DNA from: Allobosea sp.
GTDB lineage: Bacteria > Pseudomonadota > Alphaproteobacteria > Rhizobiales > Beijerinckiaceae
Direction: 5' to 3'
Length of the DNA stretch: 36,548 nt
NCBI RefSeq assembly: GCF_030694325.1
Contig: NZ_JAUXYO010000261.1
Location: 1 to 36,548 of the forward strand
Positions 1 to 9,834 of the stretch are shown piece by piece (the first letter of the stretch is position 1; each line of letters begins with the position of its first letter). The notes under the pieces are model-generated. The model was not told the DNA's origin, ran no database searches, and saw only the letters and a program-made list of their open reading frames with translations. The position numbers and the translations under genes were made by a program.

Positions 1-764
1 GTCATCGCCGCGAGCGCCGCCTGGCTCGCGGCCTGGTCGCGTTCCGTCGCGGCCAGCCTGTCGGCCAGATCGGTCGCCTTGGCCTCGAGAACCATGATCT
101 TCGTGCGGTCCTCGACCTGCGCCACCCGGATCTGGTCGTAATCCTGCCGCAGCCGCGCGAGCTCCCCGTCGCGCTCGGCCAGCAGCGCCTGGGTCCGTCC
201 CAGCGTCTCGCGTTCGCCGGCGAGTTCAGCCTCGCGCGCGGCGAGATCCGCGCCGGTCCCGGTCAGGGCGCCGCGCGTCTCCGACAGATCCCGCTCGATG
301 CTGGCGAGGTCGGCGAGGCGCCGTTCGAGCGTGGCGCTGGTCTCAGCGAGCGTCGCGCTCTCGGCCGCCAGCGCCGATTGTGTCCGCGCCAGCACGCCGC
401 GCGTCTCGTCGAGATCCGCCTCGAGACCGGCGATGCGCGCGTCCCGCTCGCTGATCACGCCCTCGAGTTCGCCGATCCTCATGTCGCGGCGGCCGAGATC
501 CTGCATCGCCGCCGCCTTGGCGGCGAAACTGCGCTCCACCTCCTGCTCGAGGGTCCGGGCGCGTAGCGCCAGTTCGGCGCGGAGATGGTCGCGATCGGCT
601 GCAATCTCGGCGAGCGAGAGGGGAAAGGCCGCCTCCGCTCGTTTGCGCGCCAGCCGGTCAGCGCGTCGGTTGAGCGCCGGCACGATCGACAGTGCCAGCA
701 GGCTGGCGCACAGAAAGCCGAGCGCGACGAGCATGACAGCTTCGATCAAGGCGAGCGGCTCCAC
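1..764 (-). CDS. Membrane-anchored coiled-coil protein, C-terminus beyond the window
   Basis: The minus strand is open from position 764 to the left edge with no stop, so the gene is partial at its 3' end. The start taken is GTG at 762-764, with an in-frame TAA six codons upstream; an ATG at 734 (11th codon) is an equally good start, and neither has a clear ribosome binding site. Residues about 8-30 form one hydrophobic transmembrane segment followed by Arg/Lys. After that come over 200 residues rich in Ala, Glu, Leu, Arg and Asp with heptad-like spacing (for example DLDETRGVL and LARLRQDYDQI), which indicates a long coiled coil. I do not recognise a named family. The architecture suggests an inner-membrane anchored scaffold or envelope protein, but no function can be assigned. 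Third-position G/C bias supports this strand over the plus-strand frames. Confidence 0.7.
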   Translation of the reverse strand, partial: MEPLALIEAVMLVALGFLCASLLALSIVPALNRRADRLARKRAEAAFPLSLAEIAADRDHLRAELALRARTLEQEVERSFAAKAAAMQDLGRRDMRIGELEGVISERDARIAGLEADLDETRGVLARTQSALAAESATLAETSATLERRLADLASIERDLSETRGALTGTGADLAAREAELAGERETLGRTQALLAERDGELARLRQDYDQIRVAQVEDRTKIMVLEAKATDLADRLAATERDQAASQAALAAM

Positions 765-841
765 ATGCGGGGGAGTATCAGATTACGGCAATGCGCCCGA
801 AACGGGAAATCGGATTTCCTAACGGCAGCATGCGGCCGCCA

Positions 842-1438
842 TCAGAACGGGTTCCAGGTCGCCTGCGGGGTGAATTTGAGATAGCCGAGATTGACGCCCA
901 GCCGCCAGCCGACACCGGTGCGGATCGGCACCACGGTGACGCCCTCCGCCGCCAGCGCCGTGAAGCCGAAGCCGCCGATGAAGTAGGCCGAGCCGTCGAC
1001 GCCGGCGAAACGCTGATACAACGAGTCGACCGTCGGCAGCCCATAGACCAGCATCATCGTGCGCGCGCCCTCGCCGCCGAAATCGAAGCCGACGGACGGC
1101 CCCTGCCAGAACACTTTCCTGTCGCCGGCATTGCGCGTGAAGAGCGTACCCTCACCATAGCGCAGGCCTCCGACGAAGGCGCCGGCCGCCTCCTGGCCCA
1201 GCACATAGCCATTGGGCTCGCCCCAGCGACGCACCGCTTCCTCGACCGCCAGCGCCAGGCCGCGCGACACATTGCCGAAGAACTGGTGGCCCGAGGTGAC
1301 AAGTTCGTTCTGGGAGAAGGAGCGGCTCTGCCCGTAGGATTGCTGCGCGAGCGCGGTGCCGGCGAGCGGCCCGGCGGCGAGGCCGGCGCCGGCCAGGGCG
1401 AGACTTCCCTTGATCAGGTTGCGACGGGTCGTGCTCAT
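842..1438 (-). CDS. eipA: EipA-like (DUF1134) cell-envelope protein
   Basis: A 198-residue exported protein. The chosen ATG at 1438 has GGAG nine bases upstream and begins a signal peptide with a twin-arginine-like TRRNLIK motif, a hydrophobic Ala/Gly/Leu stretch and a cleavage region near TALAQ at about residues 28-32. The frame extends upstream to 1675, but that extension looks like low-complexity shadow. The mature part carries the DUF1134 pattern: GHQFFGNVSRGLA, RWGEPNGYVLGQE, AFVGGLRYGEGTL, KVFWQGPSVGFDFGG, SAYFIGGFGF and a C-terminal GVNLGYLKFTP. In Brucella, EipA is a periplasmic eight-stranded beta-barrel protein needed for envelope integrity and virulence. That family assignment is firm from residue patterns; the role in this organism is inferred. 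It diverges from the YHS-domain gene across about 260 bp. Confidence 0.88.
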   Translation of the reverse strand: MSTTRRNLIKGSLALAGAGLAAGPLAGTALAQQSYGQSRSFSQNELVTSGHQFFGNVSRGLALAVEEAVRRWGEPNGYVLGQEAAGAFVGGLRYGEGTLFTRNAGDRKVFWQGPSVGFDFGGEGARTMMLVYGLPTVDSLYQRFAGVDGSAYFIGGFGFTALAAEGVTVVPIRTGVGWRLGVNLGYLKFTPQATWNPF

Positions 1439-1697
1439 GGGATGCGATCTCCGGGTGGGGGCGTCGTCGCGCTGTCGGCGCGCGGGCCTTGGTCTCGGGT
1501 CTCCGGCCGGCCACGCGACCGGCGGTGCGGGGCGGGTCTCACCGCGCCGGGCGCCGTCAACGGAAAAACAACCGTCTCGCAGGATCCGGTGCAATGCGAA
1601 CCAATTCGGTAACCTGTCTGATACCCCCGAAAGCGTATCCAACCCGTGAAGACGCCAGCCAGGGGGCACGTCCACCGGCAGCGACGGAGGTCAGGAT

Positions 1698-2273
1698 TTG
1701 CCGGTGATGAAGGCTGGAACAAGGCGGGGCCGCGGCGCCCCGTCGCTCGATGTCGCCCATCATGCGGGCCGCCTCGCCCGCAAGGCGGGTGCGCTGGCGC
1801 TGTTGGCTGTGATGGCCCTGCCCGGAAAGGCGGACGCCGGAACGGCCGGGCTGCCTTCGGGGCTGCCCGAACTGCCCTCCCTGACGGAGAGTGTCCAGCA
1901 CGACGTCCAGTCCGGACTCGCCCTGCACGGCTATGATCCGGTTGCCTATCGGCTCGAAGGCCAGGCCGTCGCGGGGGACCGCGCCTACGAGATCGTGTAT
2001 CAGGGCGTGGTCTGGCGCTTCGTCTCGGCGGCCAACCGTGCGGCCTTCCGCGATGCGCCGGAGATCTACGCCCCCGCCTTCGCCGGCTTCGACGCCTCGG
2101 CGGTCGCCCAGGGGCGCGCGGTCGACACCGACCCTCAACAGTTCGCCATCATCGGGTCCCGCCTGTTCCTGTTCAGGACCGCCGAAAACCGCAAGCGCTT
2201 CGTCGCCGACAGCACCCTGTTGCAGAAGGCAGATGGGCGATGGGCCAGCGTTTCGCAGACCCTGACCCGCTGA
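1698..2273 (+). CDS. Exported YHS-domain protein
   Basis: A protein of about 190 residues with an Arg-rich N-terminus, a hydrophobic segment (ALALLAVMALPG, residues about 30-43) ending near KADAG, and a YHS domain at residues about 76-155. The domain shows the family pattern LHGYDPVAY, then a Gly-rich turn, an aromatic-rich YQGVVWRF strand, SAANRAAF and IYAPAFAGF. YHS domains are small metal- or copper-associated modules in exported proteins and metal-transport enzymes; the exact role is unknown. The start is uncertain: TTG at 1698 lies seven bases after GGAGG (1686-1690), while GTG 1704 and ATG 1707 follow in frame. The TTG was kept because its spacing to the Shine-Dalgarno is best; the choice changes only three residues. 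Confidence 0.8.
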   Translation: MPVMKAGTRRGRGAPSLDVAHHAGRLARKAGALALLAVMALPGKADAGTAGLPSGLPELPSLTESVQHDVQSGLALHGYDPVAYRLEGQAVAGDRAYEIVYQGVVWRFVSAANRAAFRDAPEIYAPAFAGFDASAVAQGRAVDTDPQQFAIIGSRLFLFRTAENRKRFVADSTLLQKADGRWASVSQTLTR

Positions 2274-2298
2274 TCCGGCGATCCGCGTCGCCCGAAGC

Positions 2299-3156
2299 TC
2301 AGGCTGCGGCGGCGAGCGCACGCCGCGCCAGCGCCTCGCTCGAGGCGGCCACGAAGGGCGGGTTGCGATAGCCTCGCTCGACGCGACCATAGCGTGGCAC
2401 CTGCCCGTCGAGCGTCAGCACCACGCCGCCGGCCGCGCAGAGGATGCAGTCCCCGGCGGCGATGTCCCACTCCATCGTCTGGCCACCGCGGATGTGGAGA
2501 TCGGCCTCGCCGGCTGCGATCAGCCCGAACTTGACCGCGGACGACATCGGCCGTGAGTTGGCGGAGTGGAGCGCGTGCGCAACGCCGTCGCTCAGCGCAT
2601 CGCCATGGAAGCGGCTGACCAGCGTGGTCGGGCCTTCATCCGGCATGCGTCGGACGGTGATCTGGCGGGCTGGGCCGAGCAGCGCGCCATCGGGCGAGGT
2701 CTGCTGAGCGAAGGCTTCGACACCGGCGAACCAGAGGCGGCCGGTCGCCGGCGCCGCGATCGCGCCCGCGACCGGCCTGTCGCCCTGGATCAGGGCGATG
2801 GCGACGCAATAGCTGTCGCCGCCGGCCAGGAACTCGCGCGTGCCGTCGAGCGGATCGAGGAGGATGAACAGTGCCGCCGGCGCCACGTCCGCCACACTCT
2901 CCTCGCTGACGACCGGAATGCCGGGCATAAGTCGCGCGAGCGCCTTCTTGGCCGTGTGATCGGCCGCCATGTCGGCGGAACAGACCGGGGAGCCATCGGC
3001 CTTGATCGTCACGTCGCGGGCCGCACGCTTCGCGAGCAGCGCGGCGCCGGCCAGGCGGGCGGCCTCGGCCAGACGCCGGGCGAGGTCGTCGCGATCGGCG
3101 AGACGCGGCTCGGTCGAGAGTCCATCGTCCTGTGTCCCGGGCGGGAAAGCCGTCAC
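2299..3156 (-). CDS. cysQ: 3'(2'),5'-bisphosphate nucleotidase CysQ
   Basis: A 285-residue protein of the inositol monophosphatase superfamily. It carries the metal-binding Glu pair (VVSEES, residues about 82-87), the DPLDGT motif (about 101-106) and the C-terminal WDIAAGD motif, which together form the Mg-dependent, Li-sensitive phosphatase site. CysQ removes the 3'-phosphate of PAP, a by-product of sulfate assimilation; within this superfamily the motif spacing resembles CysQ more than SuhB. The start taken is GTG at 3156, with AGAGGA nine to ten bases upstream. The frame continues to an ATG at 3285, but that would add 43 residues without family character and would run almost into chpT. It is transcribed divergently from chpT. 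Inositol-phosphate activity cannot be excluded from sequence alone. Confidence 0.85.
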   Translation of the reverse strand: MTAFPPGTQDDGLSTEPRLADRDDLARRLAEAARLAGAALLAKRAARDVTIKADGSPVCSADMAADHTAKKALARLMPGIPVVSEESVADVAPAALFILLDPLDGTREFLAGGDSYCVAIALIQGDRPVAGAIAAPATGRLWFAGVEAFAQQTSPDGALLGPARQITVRRMPDEGPTTLVSRFHGDALSDGVAHALHSANSRPMSSAVKFGLIAAGEADLHIRGGQTMEWDIAAGDCILCAAGGVVLTLDGQVPRYGRVERGYRNPPFVAASSEALARRALAAAA

Positions 3157-3290
3157 GGCTGCGCGTCCTCTGCTGCACCCGGTCGGAAACCGGGACTTAA
3201 CCACATCAAAACCAAGATACCACCATATCAGGGGTAACGGCGCATCGTTGACCCCTCGCGCCACGCAGCCATGTTCCCAGGACAAGCCCC

Positions 3291-3932
3291 ATGACCGCCA
3301 TCTCGCTCGAGCCGCTCGACCTGGCCGCGCTTCTCTGCAGCCGCGTCTGCCATGACGTGATCAGCCCGGTCGGAGCCATTGTCAACGCGCTGGAGGTTCT
3401 CGAGGAAGATGATCCCTCGATGCGCGATTTCGCGCTCGAACTGATCAAGAAGAGCGCCCGCAACGCGTCGGCGCGGTTGCAGTTCGCGCGCCTGGCCTTC
3501 GGCGCGGCCGGATCGGCCGGGGCCATGATCGACCTCGGCGACGCCGGCAATGTCGCCAACGGGTTCCTCAACGATGAGAAGCTCGCGCTCGACTGGGAGG
3601 CCCCGCGTGCCCTTCTGCCGAAGAATCAGGTCAAGCTCCTGCTGAACCTGCTCGTGCTGGCTGCCCAGGCGGTTCCGCGCGGAGGCAAGCTGACGTCGCG
3701 CGCCACCGTCGAGGGCGAACAGGGCAGCTTCGTCATCACCGCCACCGGGTCCCATGCCCGAATCCCGGCGCATGTCGAAGACCTGATCGCCGGCCGCTCC
3801 GACACCGGCACGATCGACGCCCATGCGGTCCAGCCGCTCTATACCGGGATGGTCGCGCGCGCGGCCGGCATGACGATCGGTTTCGCCATCGAGGGCGACA
3901 CGGTCACGATCACCGCCCGCAAGTCCGATTGA
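3291..3932 (+). CDS. chpT: Histidine phosphotransferase ChpT
   Basis: A 213-residue protein matching the HPTransfase family (ChpT type). The N-terminal dimerisation and phosphotransfer helices contain the conserved LLCSRVCHDVISPVGAI motif with the phospho-accepting His at residue 21. A Bergerat-like C-terminal half follows, with degenerate ATP-binding character (LLLNLLVLAAQAVPRGG and later VARAAGM). In Caulobacter and in Brucella and its relatives, ChpT relays phosphate from the hybrid kinase CckA to the response regulators CtrA and CpdR. The partner ctrA lies 6 kb downstream in this window; cckA and cpdR are not here. ATG 3291 has AGGA eight bases upstream. A TTAACC half-site (3197-3202) lies in the divergent promoter region shared with cysQ. 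Confidence 0.9.
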   Translation: MTAISLEPLDLAALLCSRVCHDVISPVGAIVNALEVLEEDDPSMRDFALELIKKSARNASARLQFARLAFGAAGSAGAMIDLGDAGNVANGFLNDEKLALDWEAPRALLPKNQVKLLLNLLVLAAQAVPRGGKLTSRATVEGEQGSFVITATGSHARIPAHVEDLIAGRSDTGTIDAHAVQPLYTGMVARAAGMTIGFAIEGDTVTITARKSD

Positions 3933-3970
3933 AGCGAGGCAAGTCGATCGGCGCGTCTTTCGCGCTGATC

Positions 3971-3986
3971 TCAACTGATCATAAAC
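3971..3986 (+). promoter_or_regulatory. CtrA-box-like site upstream of cheA
   Basis: TCAA, seven bases, then TAAAC, read against the CtrA consensus TTAA-N7-TTAAC (seven of nine defined bases match). It sits 56-71 bases before the cheA start in the 109-bp chpT-cheA gap, the AT-richest part of the neighbourhood. The match is degenerate and the assignment is inference. Confidence 0.35.
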
Positions 3987-4041
3987 CCTTCTGCTGCTTA
4001 GCTGTTGCCGTGTGTTGTCGCGTTGAGTGGTGGTCCCCTGC

Positions 4042-6673
4042 ATGGACGACTTGCTGCAAGAGTTCCTGACCGAGACGGGCGAAAATCTCGATACCGTCGA
4101 TCGGGAACTCGTGCGCTTCGAGCAGGAGCCCAACAACGGCGACATCCTGCGCAACATCTTCCGGCTGGTTCACACCGTCAAAGGCACCTGCGGCTTCATC
4201 GGCCTGCCGCGGCTGGAGGCGCTGACCCACGCCGCCGAAAACCTGATCGGGCAGTTCCGGGACGGCGCAACCGTGAGCGCCATTGCGGTCACGGCCGTTC
4301 TGGAGACGATCGACCGGGTCAAGGACATTCTCGCCGAGCTGGCCGAGAAGGGCGAGGAGCCCGCCGGCAACGACGAGAACCTGATCCGCGAACTCGGCAT
4401 CCTCGCCGACCACGCCCGCTCCGAACTGCTGCGGAAGGCTGCGGCCGCGCCGGGAGCTCCCGACCCGGTCGCGGCCTATCTCGCGCGCCATTCGGGTTCG
4501 AGTGCCTTGCCTCCGGCGGAGGAAGGGCTCGACCTCGTCTTCCGCAGCGCGCCGGGGCCGCAGCGGGGGGGCCGATGGGCGCATCGAGCGCGCGGATGCG
4601 GTCGCCGCTCCGGAGGACGCCGGCCCACGCGAGCCGCGTCCGACCGGACCGGCGACGCTGCGCGTGAATGTCGACACCATCGAGCACCTGATGACGATGG
4701 TCTCCGAACTGGTGCTGACCCGCAACCAATTGCTCGAAATTTCGCGCAAGCAGGACGACAACGGCCTGAAAGGCCCTCTCCAGCGCCTGTCGCTGATCAC
4801 GGCGGAACTGCAGGACGGCGTCATGAAGACGCGCATGCAGCCGATCGGGAACGCCTGGTCGAAACTGCCCCGGATCGTGCGCGATCTCGGTGCCGAACTC
4901 GGCAAGCGCATCGAACTCGTCACCGAAGGCGCCGACACCGAACTCGACCGCCAGATCCTCGACCTGATCAAGGACCCCTTGATCCACATGGTGCGCAACT
5001 GCGCCGACCATGCGATCGAACTGCCGGTCGAGCGCCGCGCCGCCGGCAAGCCGGAGCAGGGCACGATCCGGCTCGCCGCCTATCACGAGGGCGGCTCGGT
5101 GACGATCGCCATTGCCGACGACGGACGCGGCCTCGACATCGAGCGGATCCGGACCAGGGCGATCAAGCAGGGGCTGGCGAGCGAAGCCGAGATCGAGCGC
5201 ATGAGCGATGCGCAGGTCAGTCGCTTCATCTTCCATCCCGGCTTTTCGACAGCCGACAGCATCACCGCGATCTCGGGCCGCGGCGTCGGAATGGACGTGG
5301 TCAAGGTCAATGTCGACGCCGTGGGCGGCCTCATCGACATCATCAGCAAGCCCGGACTGGGTACGACGATCACGATCAAGATTCCGCTGACGCTGGCGAT
5401 CGTCGCGGCGCTGATCGTGGTGGCGGGCGAGCAGCGTTTCGCCATTCCCCAGATCGTGGTCCGCGAGCTCGTACGCGTGAAATCGGGCGCCGATCAGCGC
5501 ATCGAGAACATCAATGGTGCCCCGATCCTGCGGCTGCGTGGACGGCTGCTGCCCGTGATCGCGCTCTCGGCCCTGATGGGCACGGCGGAGCCCTCTTTCG
5601 AGGACGGGTTCATCGTCGTCACCCAGATCGGTGAGCGCCAGTTCGGAATCCTCGTCGATGGCGTGTTCCACACCGAGGAGATCGTCGTCAAACCGATGTC
5701 GAGCAAGCTGCGGCACATCCCGCTCTTCTCCGGCAACACGATCCTCGGCGACGGCGCCGTGGTGCTGATCGTCGATCCCAACGGCGTCGCAGGTCTCGTC
5801 GGCGGTACCGGGGCGGGCGATGCCTTCAGCGTCGAAGCCTCCGCCGCGGCGACAACCGTGGTCGAGAAGACGACGATGCTGGTCTTCAGGACCGGCGCGG
5901 AAGGCGTCCGGGCGGTGCCGCTTTCGCTCGTGACCCGGCTCGAAGAGGTCGATGCCGCGCTTTTCGAGCATGGCAGCGGCCGCACGCTGCTGCACTACCG
6001 CAATCGCCTGGTGCCGGTCGTCCCCGTGGGTGAGACGCAATTGCGCGCCGAAGGTTTGCAGCCGCTGGTCATCATCAGCGAAGGGGACATGACGGTAGCA
6101 CTCGCGGTCGATGCGATCGTCGACATCGTCGACGAGGTTCTCGATATCGAGATGGCGGCGGCGCAGGATCGCGGCATCGTCGGTTCGGCCATGATCCGCG
6201 GCCGTGCCACAGACATCATCGATCTCGCGCATTATCTGCCGATCCACGAGCGTAGCTGGCGCAAGGACGCAGGCGCGCAGGGGAGCTCCTCGAGTTCGGC
6301 GCAGGTCATCCTCGTCGAACCCTCGAACTTCCTGCGCGAGATGCTGACGCCGGTGCTGAAGGCATCCGGCCACCGGGTCACCTTCGCGGCCGATTTTGCA
6401 ACGGCCCAGCAGATCATGGCCGCCGGGCAGGTCGCGACCATCCTCCTGGATCTCGACGGCGACATCGACGCGGCGTTCGCCTTCGCCGAGACCGTGCGTT
6501 CCGAGGAGAGCGGAAACCGCATTCGCTTGATCGGCATGACCACGCTGGTCACGCCCGATCTCCACATGCGCGCCGGCCAGGCCAGGCTCGACGAAGTGGT
6601 CGCCAAATTCGACCGCCGCGCCCTGCTCGCGGAACTGGCCGAGGGGCGGCCCGGCATGAGGGAGGCGGCATGA
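4042..6673 (+). CDS. cheA: Chemotaxis histidine kinase CheA with C-terminal receiver-like domain, interrupted by a frameshift
   Basis: Reading is split between two frames. From ATG 4042 the first frame encodes the P1 phosphotransfer domain (phospho-His 44 in RLVHTVKGTCGFIGL) and the acidic linker; the frame then changes at the seven-G run 4565-4571. Removing one G restores an uninterrupted 876-residue protein. In that restored numbering: P1 about 1-105, P3 dimerisation about 205-276, the P4 ATPase with N-box HMVRNCADHAIE (about 313), G1 DDGRGLD (about 358) and G2 GRGVGMDVV (about 411), P5 CheW-like about 450-583, a second CheW-like segment about 611-736, and a receiver-like domain about 754-866. 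The receiver keeps LLDLDGD but has EP where the acidic pair is expected. CheA phosphorylates CheY and CheB. The stop overlaps the cheW start. A start at GTG 4502 would give a P3-P5-receiver protein lacking P1. Confidence 0.85.
4565..4571 (+). repeat. cheA: Seven-G tract at the cheA frame change
   Basis: A homopolymer of seven G lies exactly where the coding frame moves from that of ATG 4042 to that of the kinase core. With six Gs the linker reads PQRGADGRIERADAV and continues into the P3 domain; with seven the frame runs on to a stop at 5634 as an Arg-rich nonsense tail. The tract may be a sequencing or assembly error, a true mutation or a phase-variable run. Confidence 0.9.
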
Positions 6674-7197
6674 CGCTTCATCGAACCGACATGGGCGAAG
6701 ACAGCGAGCGTCGCATTGTCGCCGAACCCGCCGCCCCGGGCTTCGATTCGCTCGACTACGTCACCGTGATGATCGGCGACCAGATTCTCGGTCTGCCGAT
6801 CGGGCGGGTCCACGACGTCTTCATCACCAACCGCATCACTCTGGTGCCGCGAGCGCCCTGCGAGATCATCGGGCTGCTCAACCTGCGCGGCCGCATCGTT
6901 ACCGCGATCTGTCTGCGCCGGCGGCTGGGCCGCCCAGTCACCCTCAGGCAAGATCGCGAAGGCAAGACCGAATTGGTGGCCGTCGGCATCGACCATGAAG
7001 GCGAGGCCTACGCCCTGATCGTCGATGCCGTGGGAGAGGTAATGCGGCTGGATCAGTCGACCTTCGAGCCTGTGCCGGTGCATCTCGATCGGGCCTGGGC
7101 GGCGTTGGCGACCGGGGTGCACCGACTGGATGACCGCTTGCTCGTCGTCCTGGATATCGACGCGCTCCTCGCAATTGAGCTGGATGCCGCGGCCTGA
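6670..7197 (+). CDS. cheW: Chemotaxis coupling protein CheW
   Basis: A 175-residue CheW-domain protein that links chemoreceptors to CheA at the membrane-associated array. After an N-terminal extension of about 27 residues the domain begins with YVTVMIGDQILGLPI and contains the hallmark IIGLLNLRGRIVTAI strand at about residues 75-89, then YALIVDAVGEVM and a terminal LLVVLDIDALL strand. ATG 6670 overlaps the cheA TGA (ATGA), with GGAGG four bases upstream, so translation is probably coupled to cheA. The six chpT-che genes are arranged as one transcription unit. No receptor gene is present in the window, so the array must use receptors encoded elsewhere. Confidence 0.9.
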   Translation: MTLHRTDMGEDSERRIVAEPAAPGFDSLDYVTVMIGDQILGLPIGRVHDVFITNRITLVPRAPCEIIGLLNLRGRIVTAICLRRRLGRPVTLRQDREGKTELVAVGIDHEGEAYALIVDAVGEVMRLDQSTFEPVPVHLDRAWAALATGVHRLDDRLLVVLDIDALLAIELDAAA

Positions 7198-7227
7198 CGC
7201 GCCTCGGCACCGATCTGGAGATTGACC

Positions 7228-7593
7228 ATGAAATACTGTCTCGTCGTCGACGACTCCGCGGTGATCCGCAAGGTCGCGCGGCGCATTCTCGAAGGCCTGC
7301 AGTTCCGCATCGCCGAAGCCGAGGACGGCGCGCGCGCGATCGACGCCTGCAAGGGCGAGATGCCGGACGCGGTTCTGCTGGATTGGAACATGCCGATCAT
7401 GGACGGCTACGACTTCCTGCGCACGCTGCGGCAGATGCCGGGTGGCCGGCGTCCGAAGGTCGTCTTCTGCACCACGGAGAACGACATCGCGCACATCGCC
7501 CGCGCCATGCATGCCGGCGCCGACGAATACATCATGAAGCCGTTCGATAAGGAGATCGTCGCCTCCAAGTTCCATCAGGTCGGGCTGCTTTGA
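7228..7593 (+). CDS. cheY: Chemotaxis response regulator CheY
   Basis: A 121-residue stand-alone receiver domain. Acidic residues for Mg binding are in CLVVDDS, the phospho-acceptor is Asp52 in VLLDWNMP, the switch Thr is in VVFCTTEND, and the conserved Lys is in YIMKPFDKE. CheY-P binds the flagellar motor switch in the cytoplasm. ATG 7228 was chosen over an in-frame TTG at 7222 because GGAG ends seven bases before the ATG. It follows cheW by 30 bases. Alphaproteobacteria often carry several CheY proteins, one acting as a phosphate sink; nothing here tells which kind this is. Confidence 0.9.
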   Translation: MKYCLVVDDSAVIRKVARRILEGLQFRIAEAEDGARAIDACKGEMPDAVLLDWNMPIMDGYDFLRTLRQMPGGRRPKVVFCTTENDIAHIARAMHAGADEYIMKPFDKEIVASKFHQVGLL

Positions 7594-7685
7594 GCACGTC
7601 CCGACCCGCATCGGGCGAGGCGGATCGGCCCCGGGCCGGTTCCGGATCTTGGTCGAGCCGTGCTTTCCGGGCGGGTCCGTAACGC

Positions 7686-8797
7686 ATGAACAGGTTGTCC
7701 CCTTCCACCGCGGCGGGTGCCCCGCGACACAAGACGGTCGTCATCGCCGACGATTCCGTGGTGGTCCGGGGCCTGTTCGCCCGCTGGCTCGGGGAAAGCG
7801 GACAGTTCCATCTCGTGGCAGTCGCCGGTGACGGCGAGACCGCGGTGGCGCATGCGGGCCGTTTCAAGCCGGACGTGATGGTGCTCGACCTCGACATGCC
7901 CGGCGTGGACGGCGCCGCCGCCCTGCCTCAGATCCTGCGTGAAAGCCCCCATACCGGTGTGCTGCTGGCGACGACGCTCAACGAGCGCAACACCCGCATC
8001 GCGCTCGAATGCATGACCAAGGGCGCGATGGATGTCGTCTCGAAGCCGGACAGCCGCAGCGGGCTGACGCTCTCGCTGGAATTCCGCAGCGAGTTCCTGC
8101 TCAAGCTCGGCAATGTCGCGCAGGCGCGGGCCAAGCCCGGTGTCCTGCCCGTCGATATCGACCTCGATTTCATCCCCGGCGGCAATTCCGGCCTGCGCCA
8201 GCTGGTTTCGGTCGTCCCGCGCTATCTCGTGATCGGGGCCTCGACCGGAGGGCCGCGCGCCGTGGCGAGGGTGCTGTTCGACATCGGCGACGCGCTCCAC
8301 GACCTGACGACGATCGTCGTCCAGCACATGCCGCCGGTGTTCACCGCCTCGTTTGCCGAGCAGATCTCGAGCTATATCGGCATCCCTGCGCGCGAGCCCT
8401 TTGACGGCGAGCGTCTCGTCCGCGGCACGATCTATGTCGCGCCCGGCGGTCGGCACCTCGGGATCGACCGTCGGCTCGGCCATATCACGGCGAGCATCGA
8501 CGACGGCCCGCCCGTGCGCTTTTGCCGTCCGGCGGTCGATGTGCTGTTCAACGATGCCGCTCGGCATCTCGGCCCCGCAGCTTTGGGCCTCGTGCTAACT
8601 GGCATGGGAGCGGACGGCACCGAGGGGGCAGGCGCCCTGCGCCGCGCCGGCGCGGCGGTCATCGCCCAGGACGAGCAGAGCAGCACGATCTGGGGCATGC
8701 CGGGTTCGATCGTGCGGGCGCAGCATGCCAGCGCTATCATCGCCCTCGACGACATCGGCGCGGCGATCCGCGGATTGGTGCGGATGGGGCAGCCGTC

Positions 8798-8801
<4 letters not shown>
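7686..8801 (+). CDS. cheB: Chemotaxis response regulator / protein-glutamate methylesterase CheB
   Basis: A 371-residue two-domain enzyme. Receiver domain about 15-135 with acidic pair ADDS and acceptor Asp68 (VMVLDLDMPG). A linker of about 40 residues leads to the methylesterase domain, whose catalytic triad is visible: Ser186 (IGASTGGP), His214 (VVQHMPP) and Asp310 (LTGMGADG). It demethylates and deamidates receptor glutamates when phosphorylated by CheA, opposing CheR. The start codon at 7686 lies 92 bases after cheY; the Shine-Dalgarno is weak. The stop overlaps the cheR ATG (ATGA), indicating translational coupling of the two adaptation enzymes. Confidence 0.92.
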
Positions 8802-9682
<881 letters not shown>

Positions 9683-9713
9683 TCACGCGAGGCCGACCTC
9701 GCACCGCCCAAAC

Positions 9714-9736
9714 AAAAACCCCGCCTCGCGGCGGGG
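9714..9736 (-). terminator. Rho-independent terminator of ctrA
   Basis: A perfect 7-bp stem (CCCCGCC 9719-9725 with GGCGGGG 9730-9736) and four-base loop. On the minus strand the hairpin is followed directly by a run of five Ts (9718-9714) and then GTTT, so it is oriented to stop ctrA transcription, about 100 bases past the ctrA stop. It might also act weakly on cheR transcripts. Confidence 0.85.
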
Positions 9737-9834
9737 TCCCCGTCAACCTGTCGTGTACATCCGACGATCAGGCTGTCTTCTCGTCTACAGGCGGAACGTG
9801 ACCGGCGTGTGACGCCGCCGTTCCTGACCCGGAA

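Noticed and set aside
298-822. Plus-strand Ser/Arg/Ala-rich open frame at the left edge
   Set aside because: It is opposite the coiled-coil gene that is open on the minus strand and has the better codon pattern.
4319-6565. Open frame of 748 codons on the minus strand opposite cheA
   Set aside because: Asp/Arg/His/Gly-rich composition without family motifs; it is the antisense shadow of a GC-rich gene whose plus-strand motifs are unmistakable.
4502-6673. Treating the GTG 4502 frame as a separate, intentionally split CheA
   Set aside because: Split CheA proteins exist, but the first residues from 4502 are an out-of-frame reading of the linker, and one base at a homopolymer explains everything more simply.
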